Positions 38,881 through 48,339 of a DNA stretch of 64,000 bases are shown here, piece after piece. Where the stretch lies: assembly GCF_018100925.1 (NCBI RefSeq), contig NZ_JAGJEH010000004.1:186001-250000 (forward strand). Direction: 5' to 3'. The DNA comes from Pseudoalteromonas luteoviolacea. Lineage in GTDB: Bacteria > Pseudomonadota > Gammaproteobacteria > Enterobacterales > Alteromonadaceae. The notes under the pieces were generated by a model. The model was not told where the DNA came from. It did no database searches and saw only the letters and a program-made list of their open reading frames with translations. The stretch's first letter is position 1; every line of letters starts with the position of its first letter. A program made the position numbers and the translations under genes.

Positions 38881-38927
38881 CCACACTATCTTGTGATGCA
38901 CTTTCAAATAGGCACCATATCTAGTGG
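38881..38927 (+). promoter_or_regulatory. Tandem NrdR boxes of nrdA
   Basis: CCACACTATCTTGTGA (38881-38896) and GCACCATATCTAGTGG (38912-38927) each match the NrdR consensus ACACWATATATWGTGT at 12 of 16 positions. Their start-to-start spacing is 31 bases, three helical turns, as usual for tandem NrdR boxes. They end 45 bases before the nrdA ATG. Confidence 0.8.
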
Positions 38928-38972
38928 TGATTTCCTAGCCAATATAAGAATTTGGGAATACAGGCATAGCTT

Positions 38973-41258
38973 ATGAACCAACAATTATCTGTCAGTAAAA
39001 GAAACGGTCGTAAAGAGCCGCTTGATTTAGATAAAATCCATCGTGTGATAACTTGGGCTGCCGAAGGCCTAGACAATGTTTCAGTCTCTCAAGTGGAATT
39101 GAAGTCTCATATCCAATTTTACGATGGGATCCGTACTGAAGATATCCATGAAACAATCATTAAAGCAGCTGCTGATTTAATTTCAAAAGATACACCCGAT
39201 TATCAATATCTAGCAGCACGTCTTGCAGTGTTCCATTTAAGAAAGAAAGCTTACGGTCAATTTGAGCCACCACATTTATACGATCATGTAGCCAAGCTGG
39301 TTGAAGATAAGCGCTACGACGAACACCTATTGAAAGACTACACCCGTGAAGAGCTTAACGAGCTAAATGAATACCTCGACCACAGCCGCGATATGACATT
39401 CAGCTACGCTGCGGTTAAACAGCTTGAAGGTAAATACCTGGTACAAAACCGTGTGACAGGTGAAATCTATGAGAGCGCGCAGTTTCTATACATGCTAGTT
39501 GCAGCAAGCCTGTTCTCAGATTACGAAAAAGAAACTCGTCTTGACTATATTAAGCGTTTTTACGATGCAGTTTCACAATTTAAAATTTCATTACCAACGC
39601 CTATTATGGCGGGTGTACGCACACCTACGCGCCAGTTTAGTTCATGTGTACTAATCGAGTGTGATGATAGCTTGGACTCAATCAATGCAACTTCTTCTGC
39701 AATCGTGAAGTATGTGAGCCAGCGAGCTGGTATTGGTGTTAATGCCGGCCGTATTCGTGCGCTAGGTAGCCCTATTCGTAACGGTGAAGCTTTCCATACT
39801 GGCTGTATTCCATTCTACAAGCACTTCCAAACAGCAGTAAAAAGCTGTTCACAAGGCGGTGTGCGTGGTGGCGCTGCAACACTATTCTACCCATTGTGGC
39901 ATTTAGAAGTAGAAAACCTACTTGTTCTGAAAAACAACCGTGGTGTTGAAGAAAACCGTGTTCGTCACTTAGACTACGGCGTACAATTCAATAAAACGAT
40001 GTATACGCGTCTATTAAAAGATGACTACATTACCCTATTCAGCCCGTCTGATACTCCGGGGCTGTATGATGCATTCTTCGAAGATCAAGCACTATTCGAA
40101 GAGCTATACCTAAAATACGAGCAAGACGAGTCTATTCGTAAAAAACGCATCAAAGCGATTGAACTGTTTTCAATGTTCGCACAAGAGCGTGCTAGTACTG
40201 GTCGTATATACTTACAAAATGTTGACCACTGTAATACACATAGCCCATTTGACTCAAAAGTTGCGCCAATCCGTCAATCAAACTTATGTTTGGAAATAGC
40301 GCTTCCTACTAAGCCACTAAATAATGTAAATGATGCAGAAGGCGAAATCGCACTGTGTACCTTGTCTGCATTTAACTTAGGCGCGATTAACGACCTTTCA
40401 GAGCTTGAAGAACTTGCTGAGCTAGCGGTTCGTGCACTTGATAACCTACTTGATTTCCAAGATTACCCAGTGCCAGCAGCGCACACAGCAACAATGGGAC
40501 GTCGTACGCTAGGTATTGGTGTTATCAACTACGCTTATTACCTTGCTAAAAATGGTAAGAAATACTCAGATGGCAGCGCAAATGCCCTAACACACAAAAC
40601 ATTTGAAGCAATTCAGTACTACTTAATGAAAGCGTCAAACGAACTTGCAAAAGAGCGCGGTGCTTGCCCTATGTTCAATGAGACGACGTATTCACAAGGT
40701 ATTATGCCAATCGATACTTACAAAAAAGACATCGATGCAATTTGTGATGAGCCGTTACACCTTGATTGGGATTCGCTAAGAGCAAGTATCCAAGAGTATG
40801 GAATGAGAAACTCTACGCTATCAGCACTGATGCCTTCAGAGACCTCTTCTCAAATCTCTAACGCAACGAATGGTATTGAACCACCTCGAGGCCATATCAG
40901 CGTAAAAGCAAGTAAAGACGGTATCTTAAAGCAAGTTGTACCTGAGTACGAAAAGCTTAAAGATCAATATGAATTGCTATGGGATATTCCTTCAAATGAT
41001 GGTTACCTAGGTCTAGTTGGTATTATGCAAAAGTTTGTCGACCAAACTATTTCTGCAAACACAAACTATGATCCAACTAAGTTTGAAGGCGGTAAAGTAC
41101 CAATGAAGCTGTTACTAAAAGACTTACTAACAGCATACAAGCTTGGTGTTAAAACACTTTACTACCATAATACTCGCGATGGTGCAGCCGATGCACAAGA
41201 CGAGTTGAAGCCTGAGCCAGAAGATGATGGCTGCGAAGGCGGTGCTTGTAAGATTTAA
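38973..41258 (+). CDS. nrdA: Ribonucleoside-diphosphate reductase alpha subunit NrdA
   Basis: Class Ia ribonucleotide reductase large subunit, 761 residues, the E. coli length. The N-terminal ATP-cone begins SVSKRNGRKEPLDLDKIHRV. The catalytic barrel includes SSCVLIECDDSLDSI, RAGIGVNAGRIRALGSPI and SNLCLEIALPT. The C-terminal redox pair is Cys754/Cys759 (DDGCEGGACKI). A terminator follows 18 bases after the stop, then an opposing gene. No nrdB or yfaE follows, so the small subunit must be encoded elsewhere. Confidence 0.98.
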   Translation: MNQQLSVSKRNGRKEPLDLDKIHRVITWAAEGLDNVSVSQVELKSHIQFYDGIRTEDIHETIIKAAADLISKDTPDYQYLAARLAVFHLRKKAYGQFEPPHLYDHVAKLVEDKRYDEHLLKDYTREELNELNEYLDHSRDMTFSYAAVKQLEGKYLVQNRVTGEIYESAQFLYMLVAASLFSDYEKETRLDYIKRFYDAVSQFKISLPTPIMAGVRTPTRQFSSCVLIECDDSLDSINATSSAIVKYVSQRAGIGVNAGRIRALGSPIRNGEAFHTGCIPFYKHFQTAVKSCSQGGVRGGAATLFYPLWHLEVENLLVLKNNRGVEENRVRHLDYGVQFNKTMYTRLLKDDYITLFSPSDTPGLYDAFFEDQALFEELYLKYEQDESIRKKRIKAIELFSMFAQERASTGRIYLQNVDHCNTHSPFDSKVAPIRQSNLCLEIALPTKPLNNVNDAEGEIALCTLSAFNLGAINDLSELEELAELAVRALDNLLDFQDYPVPAAHTATMGRRTLGIGVINYAYYLAKNGKKYSDGSANALTHKTFEAIQYYLMKASNELAKERGACPMFNETTYSQGIMPIDTYKKDIDAICDEPLHLDWDSLRASIQEYGMRNSTLSALMPSETSSQISNATNGIEPPRGHISVKASKDGILKQVVPEYEKLKDQYELLWDIPSNDGYLGLVGIMQKFVDQTISANTNYDPTKFEGGKVPMKLLLKDLLTAYKLGVKTLYYHNTRDGAADAQDELKPEPEDDGCEGGACKI

Positions 41259-41276
41259 CAAGCTTTAAAATAATAA

Positions 41277-41304
41277 AAGCCCAGCTATTGCTGGGCTTTT
41301 TTGT
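41277..41304 (+). terminator. Intrinsic terminator of nrdA
   Basis: Stem AAAAGCCCAGC / GCTGGGCTTTT with loop TATT and a run of six T. Confidence 0.93.
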
Positions 41305-41376
41305 CAAAAAATTTTAACTCTCTTTTCAATAATCAACTCATTACATCAGATCCAACACCATATTAATCGCTCTAAA

Positions 41377-42180
41377 TTATTCAGCCCAATTGACGTAACC
41401 AGCTATTTTTTCGTAAGCAATTTTCTTTTTGATGCCAAAATGCTCTTTCAAGGCTCGATTAAAAAGCTGCTCACTGTCCAATATTGTCTCTATGGTTTCG
41501 TCTTGCGTGTCAATTTTTAGCCTATTATTAAATAGAATATTTTTTCCGTATTTTGTACGCTTTACCAGCACTATATTCGATGTAAATAAAGAACTAGAGC
41601 CGGTAGAAGCAAAGTGATTACCATACTCAATATCTCCCTCACAGACATAGCTCATGTCAAGGCTGTAGAGACTTTGCCAACCACCTTCAATTTTACTTTG
41701 TAGCATCACACCAAAAGTGGTGTCTTTGACGAATCGAAAAACTTGCTTGTCGGTATTAAACTCCTGATCAAAAACAAGAGGTAATGGTTTTCTCGGTGTA
41801 TTTGCACCAAACCCTACATCAACAACCCACTGCTGGCCTTCTATTGATACTAAATTAATAAGATGCCCTCGCCCTGTAGGTTTGTCTGACAAATGAACTC
41901 TGCCTAATGCTTGCGTCACCTCAAAGCCAATGGTCTTTAAAACTTGGTATAACAAGCCATTTAATTCGTAGCAGTATCCTCCCCGCTGTTTGTCCACCAG
42001 CTTTTTAAATACATGTTCATTAGATAAATCTATGGGGTTGCCATCAATAATGTCGAGGTTCTCAAAAGGGATGAACTCATGTTGCAATTCATGAATATGG
42101 AAAAGTGAATCAATATCCACAACCGCATCAGTTTTAAGGTTAATTCTATTAAAGTACTTTGCTAGTAACTCGCTATTCAT
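41377..42180 (-). CDS. Arylamine N-acetyltransferase
   Basis: NAT enzyme of 267 residues that transfers acetyl from acetyl-CoA to aromatic amines and hydrazines. The catalytic triad is visible: Cys70 (RGGYCYELNG), His106 (GRGHLINLV) and Asp121 (WVVDVGFG). It is the second gene of a leftward operon, 15 bases behind an FMN-dependent reductase that can supply aromatic amines from nitro or azo compounds (inference). The shared promoter has a SoxR-type box, so induction by redox-cycling compounds is expected. Confidence 0.93.
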   Translation of the reverse strand: MNSELLAKYFNRINLKTDAVVDIDSLFHIHELQHEFIPFENLDIIDGNPIDLSNEHVFKKLVDKQRGGYCYELNGLLYQVLKTIGFEVTQALGRVHLSDKPTGRGHLINLVSIEGQQWVVDVGFGANTPRKPLPLVFDQEFNTDKQVFRFVKDTTFGVMLQSKIEGGWQSLYSLDMSYVCEGDIEYGNHFASTGSSSLFTSNIVLVKRTKYGKNILFNNRLKIDTQDETIETILDSEQLFNRALKEHFGIKKKIAYEKIAGYVNWAE

Positions 42181-42195
42181 AGGTATACCTCGGCT

Positions 42196-42753
42196 TTACT
42201 GTTGGCTCTTGCTTAAATTAACAGGCTCAATGTCATTACTCTTAAATGAATCTATTAACTGAGTATTAAACGAATCACTCGTAACCGTATTTGTTTCTAA
42301 GTCAAAATTGTCATAAAAACTAGGAAGCGATATAGCGCCAATAAGGTTAGCACTGAAGCTACTGGCTGATGATTGAGCCGATGATAAAACCTTTTTTGCT
42401 CCCCCTGCTCCCGGTGATGTGGCCAGCATGAGTACCTGCTTTTGCTGAAAAATTTGCATGCCAACTCTCGATGTCCAGTCAAGCAAGTTTTTATAAGCGG
42501 CAGTATATGAACTATTATATTCTGCAAATGAAACCACAATTAAGTCGGCCTCTGCTATTTTGTTGTAAAACCGAGTTGCTAGCTCTGGTATACCAAACTC
42601 CTTCTCTCTGTCCTCACTATAAATTGGCATTTCGTAGTCATTGAGATCGATTAGAGAAATAGTCGCGCCATTCACTTGTGTGGCAGCATAGAAAGCCAGT
42701 TTTTGATTTATTGATTTTTTACTATTGCTTGCACCAAATGCCAGTATATTCAT
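42196..42753 (-). CDS. NAD(P)H-dependent FMN reductase
   Basis: Flavodoxin-like NADPH:FMN/quinone reductase of 185 residues. The FMN phosphate loop is GASNSKKSINQKLA (residues 7-20), and the conserved FAEYNSSYTAAYKNLLDW and SPGAGGA segments are those of the FMN_red family. Two-electron reduction of quinones avoids redox cycling. It is the first gene of the operon with the arylamine N-acetyltransferase and is preceded by a SoxR-type promoter. Confidence 0.9.
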   Translation of the reverse strand: MNILAFGASNSKKSINQKLAFYAATQVNGATISLIDLNDYEMPIYSEDREKEFGIPELATRFYNKIAEADLIVVSFAEYNSSYTAAYKNLLDWTSRVGMQIFQQKQVLMLATSPGAGGAKKVLSSAQSSASSFSANLIGAISLPSFYDNFDLETNTVTSDSFNTQLIDSFKSNDIEPVNLSKSQQ

Positions 42754-42837
42754 TTAAAGCCCTCATTAATTAATCATAAGTTATCGATTTAAGTCGCGGC
42801 TCCTTACAGTCCAGCTTGCCTCAAATCTTATACTGCC

Positions 42838-42868
42838 ACTCTAAAACCTTAAGTTAAGTTGAGGTCAA
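42838..42868 (-). promoter_or_regulatory. SoxR-type promoter of FMN reductase/NAT operon
   Basis: Box CCTTAAGTTAAGTTGAGG (42847-42864) matches the SoxR site CCTCAAGTTAACTTGAGG at 16 of 18 bases. On the minus strand the promoter is TTGACC (42868-42863), a 19-base spacer, then TAGAGT (42843-42838). A 19-bp spacer is the hallmark of MerR/SoxR-activated promoters. The start codon lies 84 bases further. The rest of the 400-base spacer to 43153 holds a hairpin and no gene. Confidence 0.85.
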
Positions 42869-43108
42869 GCACTTAAAATAACTTTTAACGACAAGAGCAA
42901 AAAAGACGGAAAAACAAGAATCTAGTCGTAGAATGACCAAATATGGCAGCTCTGCCATACCAACTAAAAGAGGATCGAATTAAATAAAAGGTCTGAATAC
43001 TTGGAATATATCAGCGCTTAAAAGCACCCAAATGAAACAATATGATATTTTGGTTTGTTTTAGAAAAAGTGATTACAAATATACAATTCGGATATTATTT
43101 ACAGTGCC

Positions 43109-43143
43109 CAGGTAAAAGAGATGCAATACACGTCTTTTACCTG
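43109..43143. terminator. Hairpin downstream of RND pump gene
   Basis: An 11-bp perfect stem (CAGGTAAAAGA / TCTTTTACCTG) with a 13-base loop lies just beyond the pump gene's stop codon. It lacks a clear T-run, so it may stabilise or terminate the transcript. Confidence 0.5.
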
Positions 43144-43153
43144 AGCATCACTA

Positions 43154-46100
43154 TTAATTCGCAGTGAGAAGCTGACTGTTTTCACTTTTTATCTGTTGAA
43201 CGTTTTTAGCAAGTAACATATAAACCGTCGGCAGCACAAATAATGTGAACACTGTGCCTATCAACATACCAGCAACTAGAATAATCCCTATGCTATTTCT
43301 TGCCTCTGCGCCTGCACCTGTAACCAACACCAAAGGGAAATGCCCCAACACGGTCGCTGCGGTTGTCATCATGATAGGCCTTAACCTGACTACCGCCCCT
43401 TCAATAATCGCTTCACTCTTGGACTTCCCTTGCGCTAATAATTCATTTGCAAACTCAGTGATCAAAATGCCATTTTTTGCGATTAAACCAACCAATGTAA
43501 TAAGCCCAATCTGGGCGTAGATATTCATACTTGTTAGATTGAAAAAGCTAAATGACATAGCGCCAGATATCGCTAACGGTACCGACCCCAATAAAATTAC
43601 CAATGGCGATCTAAAACTGTTAAATTGCACTGCAAGTACCAAGTAGACTACTAGAATGGCGACGCCCAATGTCGCTAAAAAGCTATTGCCTTGCTTTCTC
43701 AGCTGACGACTGTTTCCCGCATAATTTAGCGCGTACTCATCAGGTAAAATATGTCGGGCTTGTTCCTCAAGCGCTTTAAGTGCCTGCTCCGCCGTCACCC
43801 CGGGGGCCACTCCGCCAAGAATTCTAAATGCATTTTGCTGATTAAATTTCCCCATTTGCCTTGGTCCAACTCTCTCTTTAAGCGTCGCGATTGAACTCAA
43901 CTGGATAAGCTCACCACTGGGTAGTTTTATATGTAACCCCAATGCTGCTTCAGCGAAACGGCGATCTTTATGTTCAACCATAGGTATGACACGGTATGCC
44001 CTACCGTCAGCATCAAACCGATTAACCGCCTGCTCAGACAGTAAAGAAGACACTTGATTAACAACATTTGATACATCCAACCCCAAATCAGCCATTTGTT
44101 GATGATTAAATTCAAAATGTGCGAGCATCCGATCCACCTTCAAATCAGTATCTACAAAAAGAAACATGTTCGTTTCATATGCCGCACCAACCAATTGATA
44201 CGCATAATTCAACATTTCTTCATAACTATCTTGAGATTGCACCACAAGCTCCACGTCAAACTGTCCAGCTGTTGGCAAAGGCATGGGCAAAACCGGGAAC
44301 ACTTTAATACCGGAAATCTGAGATAACTGCCCATATAATGCAGGTAGCATGGATTGTACTGACTCATCTCTTTGTTCAAAATCAACAAAGTTGATGCCAC
44401 TGAATGCATTGCCCGGGCGTATAATTTGCCAAATAGCTTCAATGCCTTGGTTTTGACTCAAAGTATCAACAGCTTTAGACATATATTCAGTACCATAAGC
44501 CAACGTAGAAGCGGGAGGTGCATCCGAAACAATGTATACTGAACTTTGATCTTCAACTGGCGCTAACTCTTTCGCCGAGTACAAATAAAATGGCACCATC
44601 AAAGAGCTCAAGACAATTGATGCGAAAATGATTTGTACTTTATACCTAAAGCTTGCTTTTAATACCTTGGCGTACATCAACCCGAGTCTGTCAAAAAACT
44701 GGTTTACCCGTTTGGTGAAACTGCTCTCTGCGCCGCCTTCATTGAGCACAAATGCGCTCATCACCGGAGATAAAGTAACAGCAACAATACCGGAGATGAA
44801 AACAGCGATTGCCAAGGTAAACGCAAACTCTTTAAATAAAGCGCCCGTGAGACCCGAGACAAAACCAATTGGCGCATACACTACGGCCAAAGTTATTGTC
44901 ATTGCCACAATTGGTGAAAACAGCTCTTTGGAACTTATCAGCGCAGCTGCGAGACGAGATTTGCCCTGACGCATGTGCCTGGCAACGTTTTCAACCACCA
45001 CGATGGCATCGTCAACGACCAATCCCACTGAAAGTACAATCGCTAAAATCGTCAGTAAATTAAGTGAAAAGCCCATCGTTAAAATCACAGCAATACTGCC
45101 TAGAATTGAAATGGGTATCGTCACTAAAGGAACAATCGCCGAGCGAAAAGATCCCATGAGAAACAGAATAACAATACCGACAAGCACCACAGTTTCTAGC
45201 AAGGTTGTAAAAATTTCCTGCAAGGCATCTCGCATATAAAGTGTACCGTCAAAGCTAATATTGATTTTGATGCCTTGCGGTAAACTTGCATTAATTTGCT
45301 CCAACTGTGCATACAGCGCATCACCGATTTCGATTTCATTCGCCCCCGGTAGCGGATAAACAGACAGGTAAATGGTTTGACGTTGGTTGATTCGAGCATC
45401 TACCCTGCCCCTATCTTCTCCTTTCTCTACTCTCGCGATATCAATTAACCGAATGAATCCGCCATCAAACTTTTTAATGATCATCATTTCAAAGTCATTA
45501 ACCGTTTTCATGGTTGCGTTACTTAAGAAATCTATCTCATGCGCATTATTTTTCGCACGACCTAGCGAAGCGACTACGTTATTGCTTTTCATCGCGTCAT
45601 ATACTTCATTACTGCCAATGTTAAATGCGGCCATTTTTATCGGGTCTAACCACACTCTCATCGCAGGGTTTCTTGCCCCTTCTAAATCTACTTTCTGCAC
45701 GCCATTAATGCCTGACAGTAGTGGTGTGATTTTACGACTAAGAAAGTCAGTGAGTTCAGCTCGGCTCAGATCAGGTGCCTCAACATCTAAATAAAAGGTT
45801 GCACCGGGTCTGTCGACTCGAGAAACGGTAACAGCAGGGTCTTCTGCGCCTTCGGGCAGCTCAAACTTTATTTGGCTAAGCCTTGAGTTGAGTTCAGCCA
45901 TCGCGTCTGTACTATTTTGATTCAATTTGAGCCACGCTGTTACTGTGGATGAGCCTGCAATAGTTGTAGAATCAACAAAGTCAACACCCGGAACTGTCAT
46001 CGCGACCCGTTCTATGGGATCTGTTACAAACCCTTGTACGGTTTGCGCTGATACACCACTATATTGGGTAGAAATAACCAGTGAGGTACTTTCAATCTTA

Positions 46101-46204
46101 GGAAACTGAGAAACGGAGATTTTAGTCGCGGCGAGTAGACCACTCAACAAAATAACAACAGATAAGACAATCGCCAAGATTGGTTTTTTTACGAAAATTT
46201 CCAT
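43154..46204 (-). CDS. RND multidrug efflux permease (MexI/AcrB family)
   Basis: Inner-membrane proton-driven drug exporter, 1016 residues. ATG 46204 (MEIFVKKPILAIVLSVVI) has GGAG upstream; the longer frame would run into the adaptor gene. Twelve transmembrane helices are expected. The proton-relay aspartates are in LVVDDAIVVVEN (TM4), and the periplasmic porter domains follow the first helix (SQFPKIE). The closest known layout is the SoxR-controlled MexHI of Pseudomonas. It starts one base after the adaptor stop. No outer-membrane factor gene is present, so a TolC-like channel from elsewhere is probably used. Confidence 0.94.
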   Translation of the reverse strand: MEIFVKKPILAIVLSVVILLSGLLAATKISVSQFPKIESTSLVISTQYSGVSAQTVQGFVTDPIERVAMTVPGVDFVDSTTIAGSSTVTAWLKLNQNSTDAMAELNSRLSQIKFELPEGAEDPAVTVSRVDRPGATFYLDVEAPDLSRAELTDFLSRKITPLLSGINGVQKVDLEGARNPAMRVWLDPIKMAAFNIGSNEVYDAMKSNNVVASLGRAKNNAHEIDFLSNATMKTVNDFEMMIIKKFDGGFIRLIDIARVEKGEDRGRVDARINQRQTIYLSVYPLPGANEIEIGDALYAQLEQINASLPQGIKINISFDGTLYMRDALQEIFTTLLETVVLVGIVILFLMGSFRSAIVPLVTIPISILGSIAVILTMGFSLNLLTILAIVLSVGLVVDDAIVVVENVARHMRQGKSRLAAALISSKELFSPIVAMTITLAVVYAPIGFVSGLTGALFKEFAFTLAIAVFISGIVAVTLSPVMSAFVLNEGGAESSFTKRVNQFFDRLGLMYAKVLKASFRYKVQIIFASIVLSSLMVPFYLYSAKELAPVEDQSSVYIVSDAPPASTLAYGTEYMSKAVDTLSQNQGIEAIWQIIRPGNAFSGINFVDFEQRDESVQSMLPALYGQLSQISGIKVFPVLPMPLPTAGQFDVELVVQSQDSYEEMLNYAYQLVGAAYETNMFLFVDTDLKVDRMLAHFEFNHQQMADLGLDVSNVVNQVSSLLSEQAVNRFDADGRAYRVIPMVEHKDRRFAEAALGLHIKLPSGELIQLSSIATLKERVGPRQMGKFNQQNAFRILGGVAPGVTAEQALKALEEQARHILPDEYALNYAGNSRQLRKQGNSFLATLGVAILVVYLVLAVQFNSFRSPLVILLGSVPLAISGAMSFSFFNLTSMNIYAQIGLITLVGLIAKNGILITEFANELLAQGKSKSEAIIEGAVVRLRPIMMTTAATVLGHFPLVLVTGAGAEARNSIGIILVAGMLIGTVFTLFVLPTVYMLLAKNVQQIKSENSQLLTAN

Positions 46205-46205
46205 C

Positions 46206-47336
46206 TTATAGCTCCTTGTCCAATGGAGTCGAATTACCAGCCAGAGCAGTTGGTAGACTGACAATATTTACCAACACGCCATCAAACAACTTAAATGCAC
46301 CAGGTGCTGCAACCAAACTGTTAGGTGCCACACTCGGCTTTAAAAATGTCACATGTTCATCCGAAGCAATAATTTCTACCTGTCGACGTTTAGCTCTGAA
46401 TTGCTCATTACCACCTGTAGGTATTAATTCGAAAATATATCCTCCTGAAACATCCCTTAGAACAGACATGTTAGGCACGCTAATAACATTGTCATATTGT
46501 CTCACCGGCACATGAACCGACAGGGCTTCATTTGCATCGACTTCCAAAGCAGAACGCCATACTTTCGCTCTGTACTTGCGGCTTCGGATCCCTGCTTGTA
46601 GCGCGTCTTCCACTGCGACAATACTTGCGTTTGCCTGTAATGGAACCGTTGATTCTTCCACTTTTAGTAAATGAACTTGATTCCCAACACCTAGCTTGTG
46701 ATATGTCTGCGGAATATAAAAGTCGACCCACATATAACCGAGATCGCCAGTGACTGACACAACACGTGTATTGGCATTTAAAAACTCCCCCTCTTTCGCT
46801 GAGTGGATACCCAATACACCGTCAAATGGCGCTGTGATAGTCTTTTTCCTAATTATGTTTTTGATTGCTTCTATTTCGGCTTCAATGACTACTAGGTTGG
46901 CCTGTGCGGTATCCAGCTCTTCTTGGCTGATCGCTTGGTGAGCGCTAAGCGCTTTGACACGATTATAATTCGAAGACACTAGTTTCTTCTTTGCAATAGC
47001 AGCCTTGAGGGTAGCTTGTTCGCTGCGAATATCTAATTGAATGATAACCTCGCCGCTTTTAACCCGCTCTCCAGATGAATAGTTGACCGCTTTGATCACG
47101 CCTGATGTTTCGCTCAGCAGCACAACATGATCAGGTGCAACAGCATTGCCTATTACGGCAACGGATTGTGTATATGTCGCCTTTTCAACTCGGGTAGCCT
47201 CCACGGTCTCAGAGTATTCCGGGGTATTTGATGCAGCCGCTAAAATAGCAGACATTTCAATCCACTTTATGTACCCCATGGTGCCTATTAGTGCAGCTAT
47301 CATGACAACAGTTGCTATCCAAGCTTTTATTTTCAT
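46206..47336 (-). CDS. RND periplasmic adaptor (membrane fusion protein)
   Basis: Adaptor linking the RND pump to an outer-membrane channel, 376 residues. An N-terminal membrane anchor (WIATVVMIAALIGTMGYIKW) is followed by a lipoyl-like half (VVLLSETSGVIKAVNY and GERVKSGEVIIQLD), a coiled-coil hairpin (about 100-150) and the second half AKEGEFLNANTRVVSVTG. AGAGG lies nine bases before ATG. It is the first gene of the pump operon and its promoter carries a SoxR-type box 44 bases upstream. Confidence 0.94.
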   Translation of the reverse strand: MKIKAWIATVVMIAALIGTMGYIKWIEMSAILAAASNTPEYSETVEATRVEKATYTQSVAVIGNAVAPDHVVLLSETSGVIKAVNYSSGERVKSGEVIIQLDIRSEQATLKAAIAKKKLVSSNYNRVKALSAHQAISQEELDTAQANLVVIEAEIEAIKNIIRKKTITAPFDGVLGIHSAKEGEFLNANTRVVSVTGDLGYMWVDFYIPQTYHKLGVGNQVHLLKVEESTVPLQANASIVAVEDALQAGIRSRKYRAKVWRSALEVDANEALSVHVPVRQYDNVISVPNMSVLRDVSGGYIFELIPTGGNEQFRAKRRQVEIIASDEHVTFLKPSVAPNSLVAAPGAFKLFDGVLVNIVSLPTALAGNSTPLDKEL

Positions 47337-47380
47337 ACGTCAAACCTCTTTTAATGGATGTCAATTCATAAAGTACGCGC

Positions 47381-47411
47381 ACAATAAAACCTCAAGCTAA
47401 GTTGAGGTCAA
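47381..47411 (-). promoter_or_regulatory. SoxR-type promoter of RND pump operon
   Basis: Box CCTCAAGCTAAGTTGAGG (47390-47407) matches the E. coli SoxR site at 16 of 18 bases with both outer six-base arms perfect. On the minus strand the elements are TTGACC (47411-47406), a 19-base spacer and TATTGT (47386-47381). The geometry is identical to the promoter at 42838-42868. Confidence 0.88.
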
Positions 47412-47472
47412 TGACGATATTGAAAAAATTAAAACTGGATTTTTTGTTTAGCGAGCTAGATAAAATTTAATG

Positions 47473-48291
47473 TTATGAAGGAGTTTGTACGCATGCAAAA
47501 ACACATACTTGATTGCTTTCTCGCGATATTTGATAAAAAGCACCGCGACTGGACAATTGGAAACAGTCGAAAACTTGGTGGCTGGGCAGCTGCCAATATA
47601 CCGCCAAAAGTGGTGCAGCAGATCCGGTTGCAGAATCTTCCTTGACTCCGTACTGTGGTGCAAAATATCTAAAATATAAAGTGTTTGAGTGATTATCATC
47701 TAGTGCCGTTAAAACTAGCGCTCTGCGTGTAGTTTGACAGTATTTATCTACTGCAAAATCAAACTTTAATAGACTATCTTTATTTGGCAACTGAGCTACG
47801 AAATAGCCATTTTCAGGCTTCGTTTGTTTTAAATTTCTTACCTCTTGTTCAAAAATGTTACGCATATCATGCGTTAGTGAGCTTATTCTCAGTTCGGGCT
47901 GAGGAAGAAACATAATATATTTACTTAAAGCCGTCCTTTTCACACAAATTGAGTGACTTGCAGATTGAAAGTTTAGGGTCTCTTGTGAGCTATTCAGGAA
48001 CGTTATCAATACATCTGCGGCTGCTAAAGTTCCATGACCACAAAATTGAATCTCACCATGGGGTGAAAACCAGCGAATTAAATGTGGGCCGTCAGATTGA
48101 ACAAATATAAAAGCGGTTGCAGCCGCCCCATTACGGATAGCAACTGATTGGAGGTACTCACCATCAGTAAACTCTGCTAAGTTCGCACACAGTTTCACAT
48201 GAGCAGCCCCCCCTCTATAACGACCCGAGCAAAACACTTGACGAACAAAAACTTCATTCTTTTGGATGTCTTCAAAGTGTGTTTTTAACAA
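47473..48291 (-). CDS. PhzF-fold protein lacking the catalytic glutamate
   Basis: A 272-residue protein of the PhzF/diaminopimelate-epimerase fold. Core motifs are FSPHGEIQFCGHGTLAAA and EDSATGSAAPLL. In PhzF the catalytic base is a Glu in the NLSET segment; here the aligned stretch is RNGAAATAF (Ala58 at that position), so PhzF-type isomerase chemistry is doubtful. The start is a TTG (48291) with GGGA upstream; no ATG fits. It begins 48 bases after egtD and is probably the third gene of the ergothioneine operon. Role unknown. Confidence 0.85.
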   Translation of the reverse strand: MLKTHFEDIQKNEVFVRQVFCSGRYRGGAAHVKLCANLAEFTDGEYLQSVAIRNGAAATAFIFVQSDGPHLIRWFSPHGEIQFCGHGTLAAADVLITFLNSSQETLNFQSASHSICVKRTALSKYIMFLPQPELRISSLTHDMRNIFEQEVRNLKQTKPENGYFVAQLPNKDSLLKFDFAVDKYCQTTRRALVLTALDDNHSNTLYFRYFAPQYGVKEDSATGSAAPLLAVYWQLPSHQVFDCFQLSSRGAFYQISRESNQVCVFACVQTPS

Positions 48292-48339
48292 TGTATTTTC
48301 CCGTCTAAAAATACCGTAATTGCTCGTGGTCAGCCTGCG

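Noticed and set aside
44209..45239. Several open frames antisense to the RND permease
   Set aside because: They are frame shadows of a clear permease gene; their composition does not suggest real proteins.
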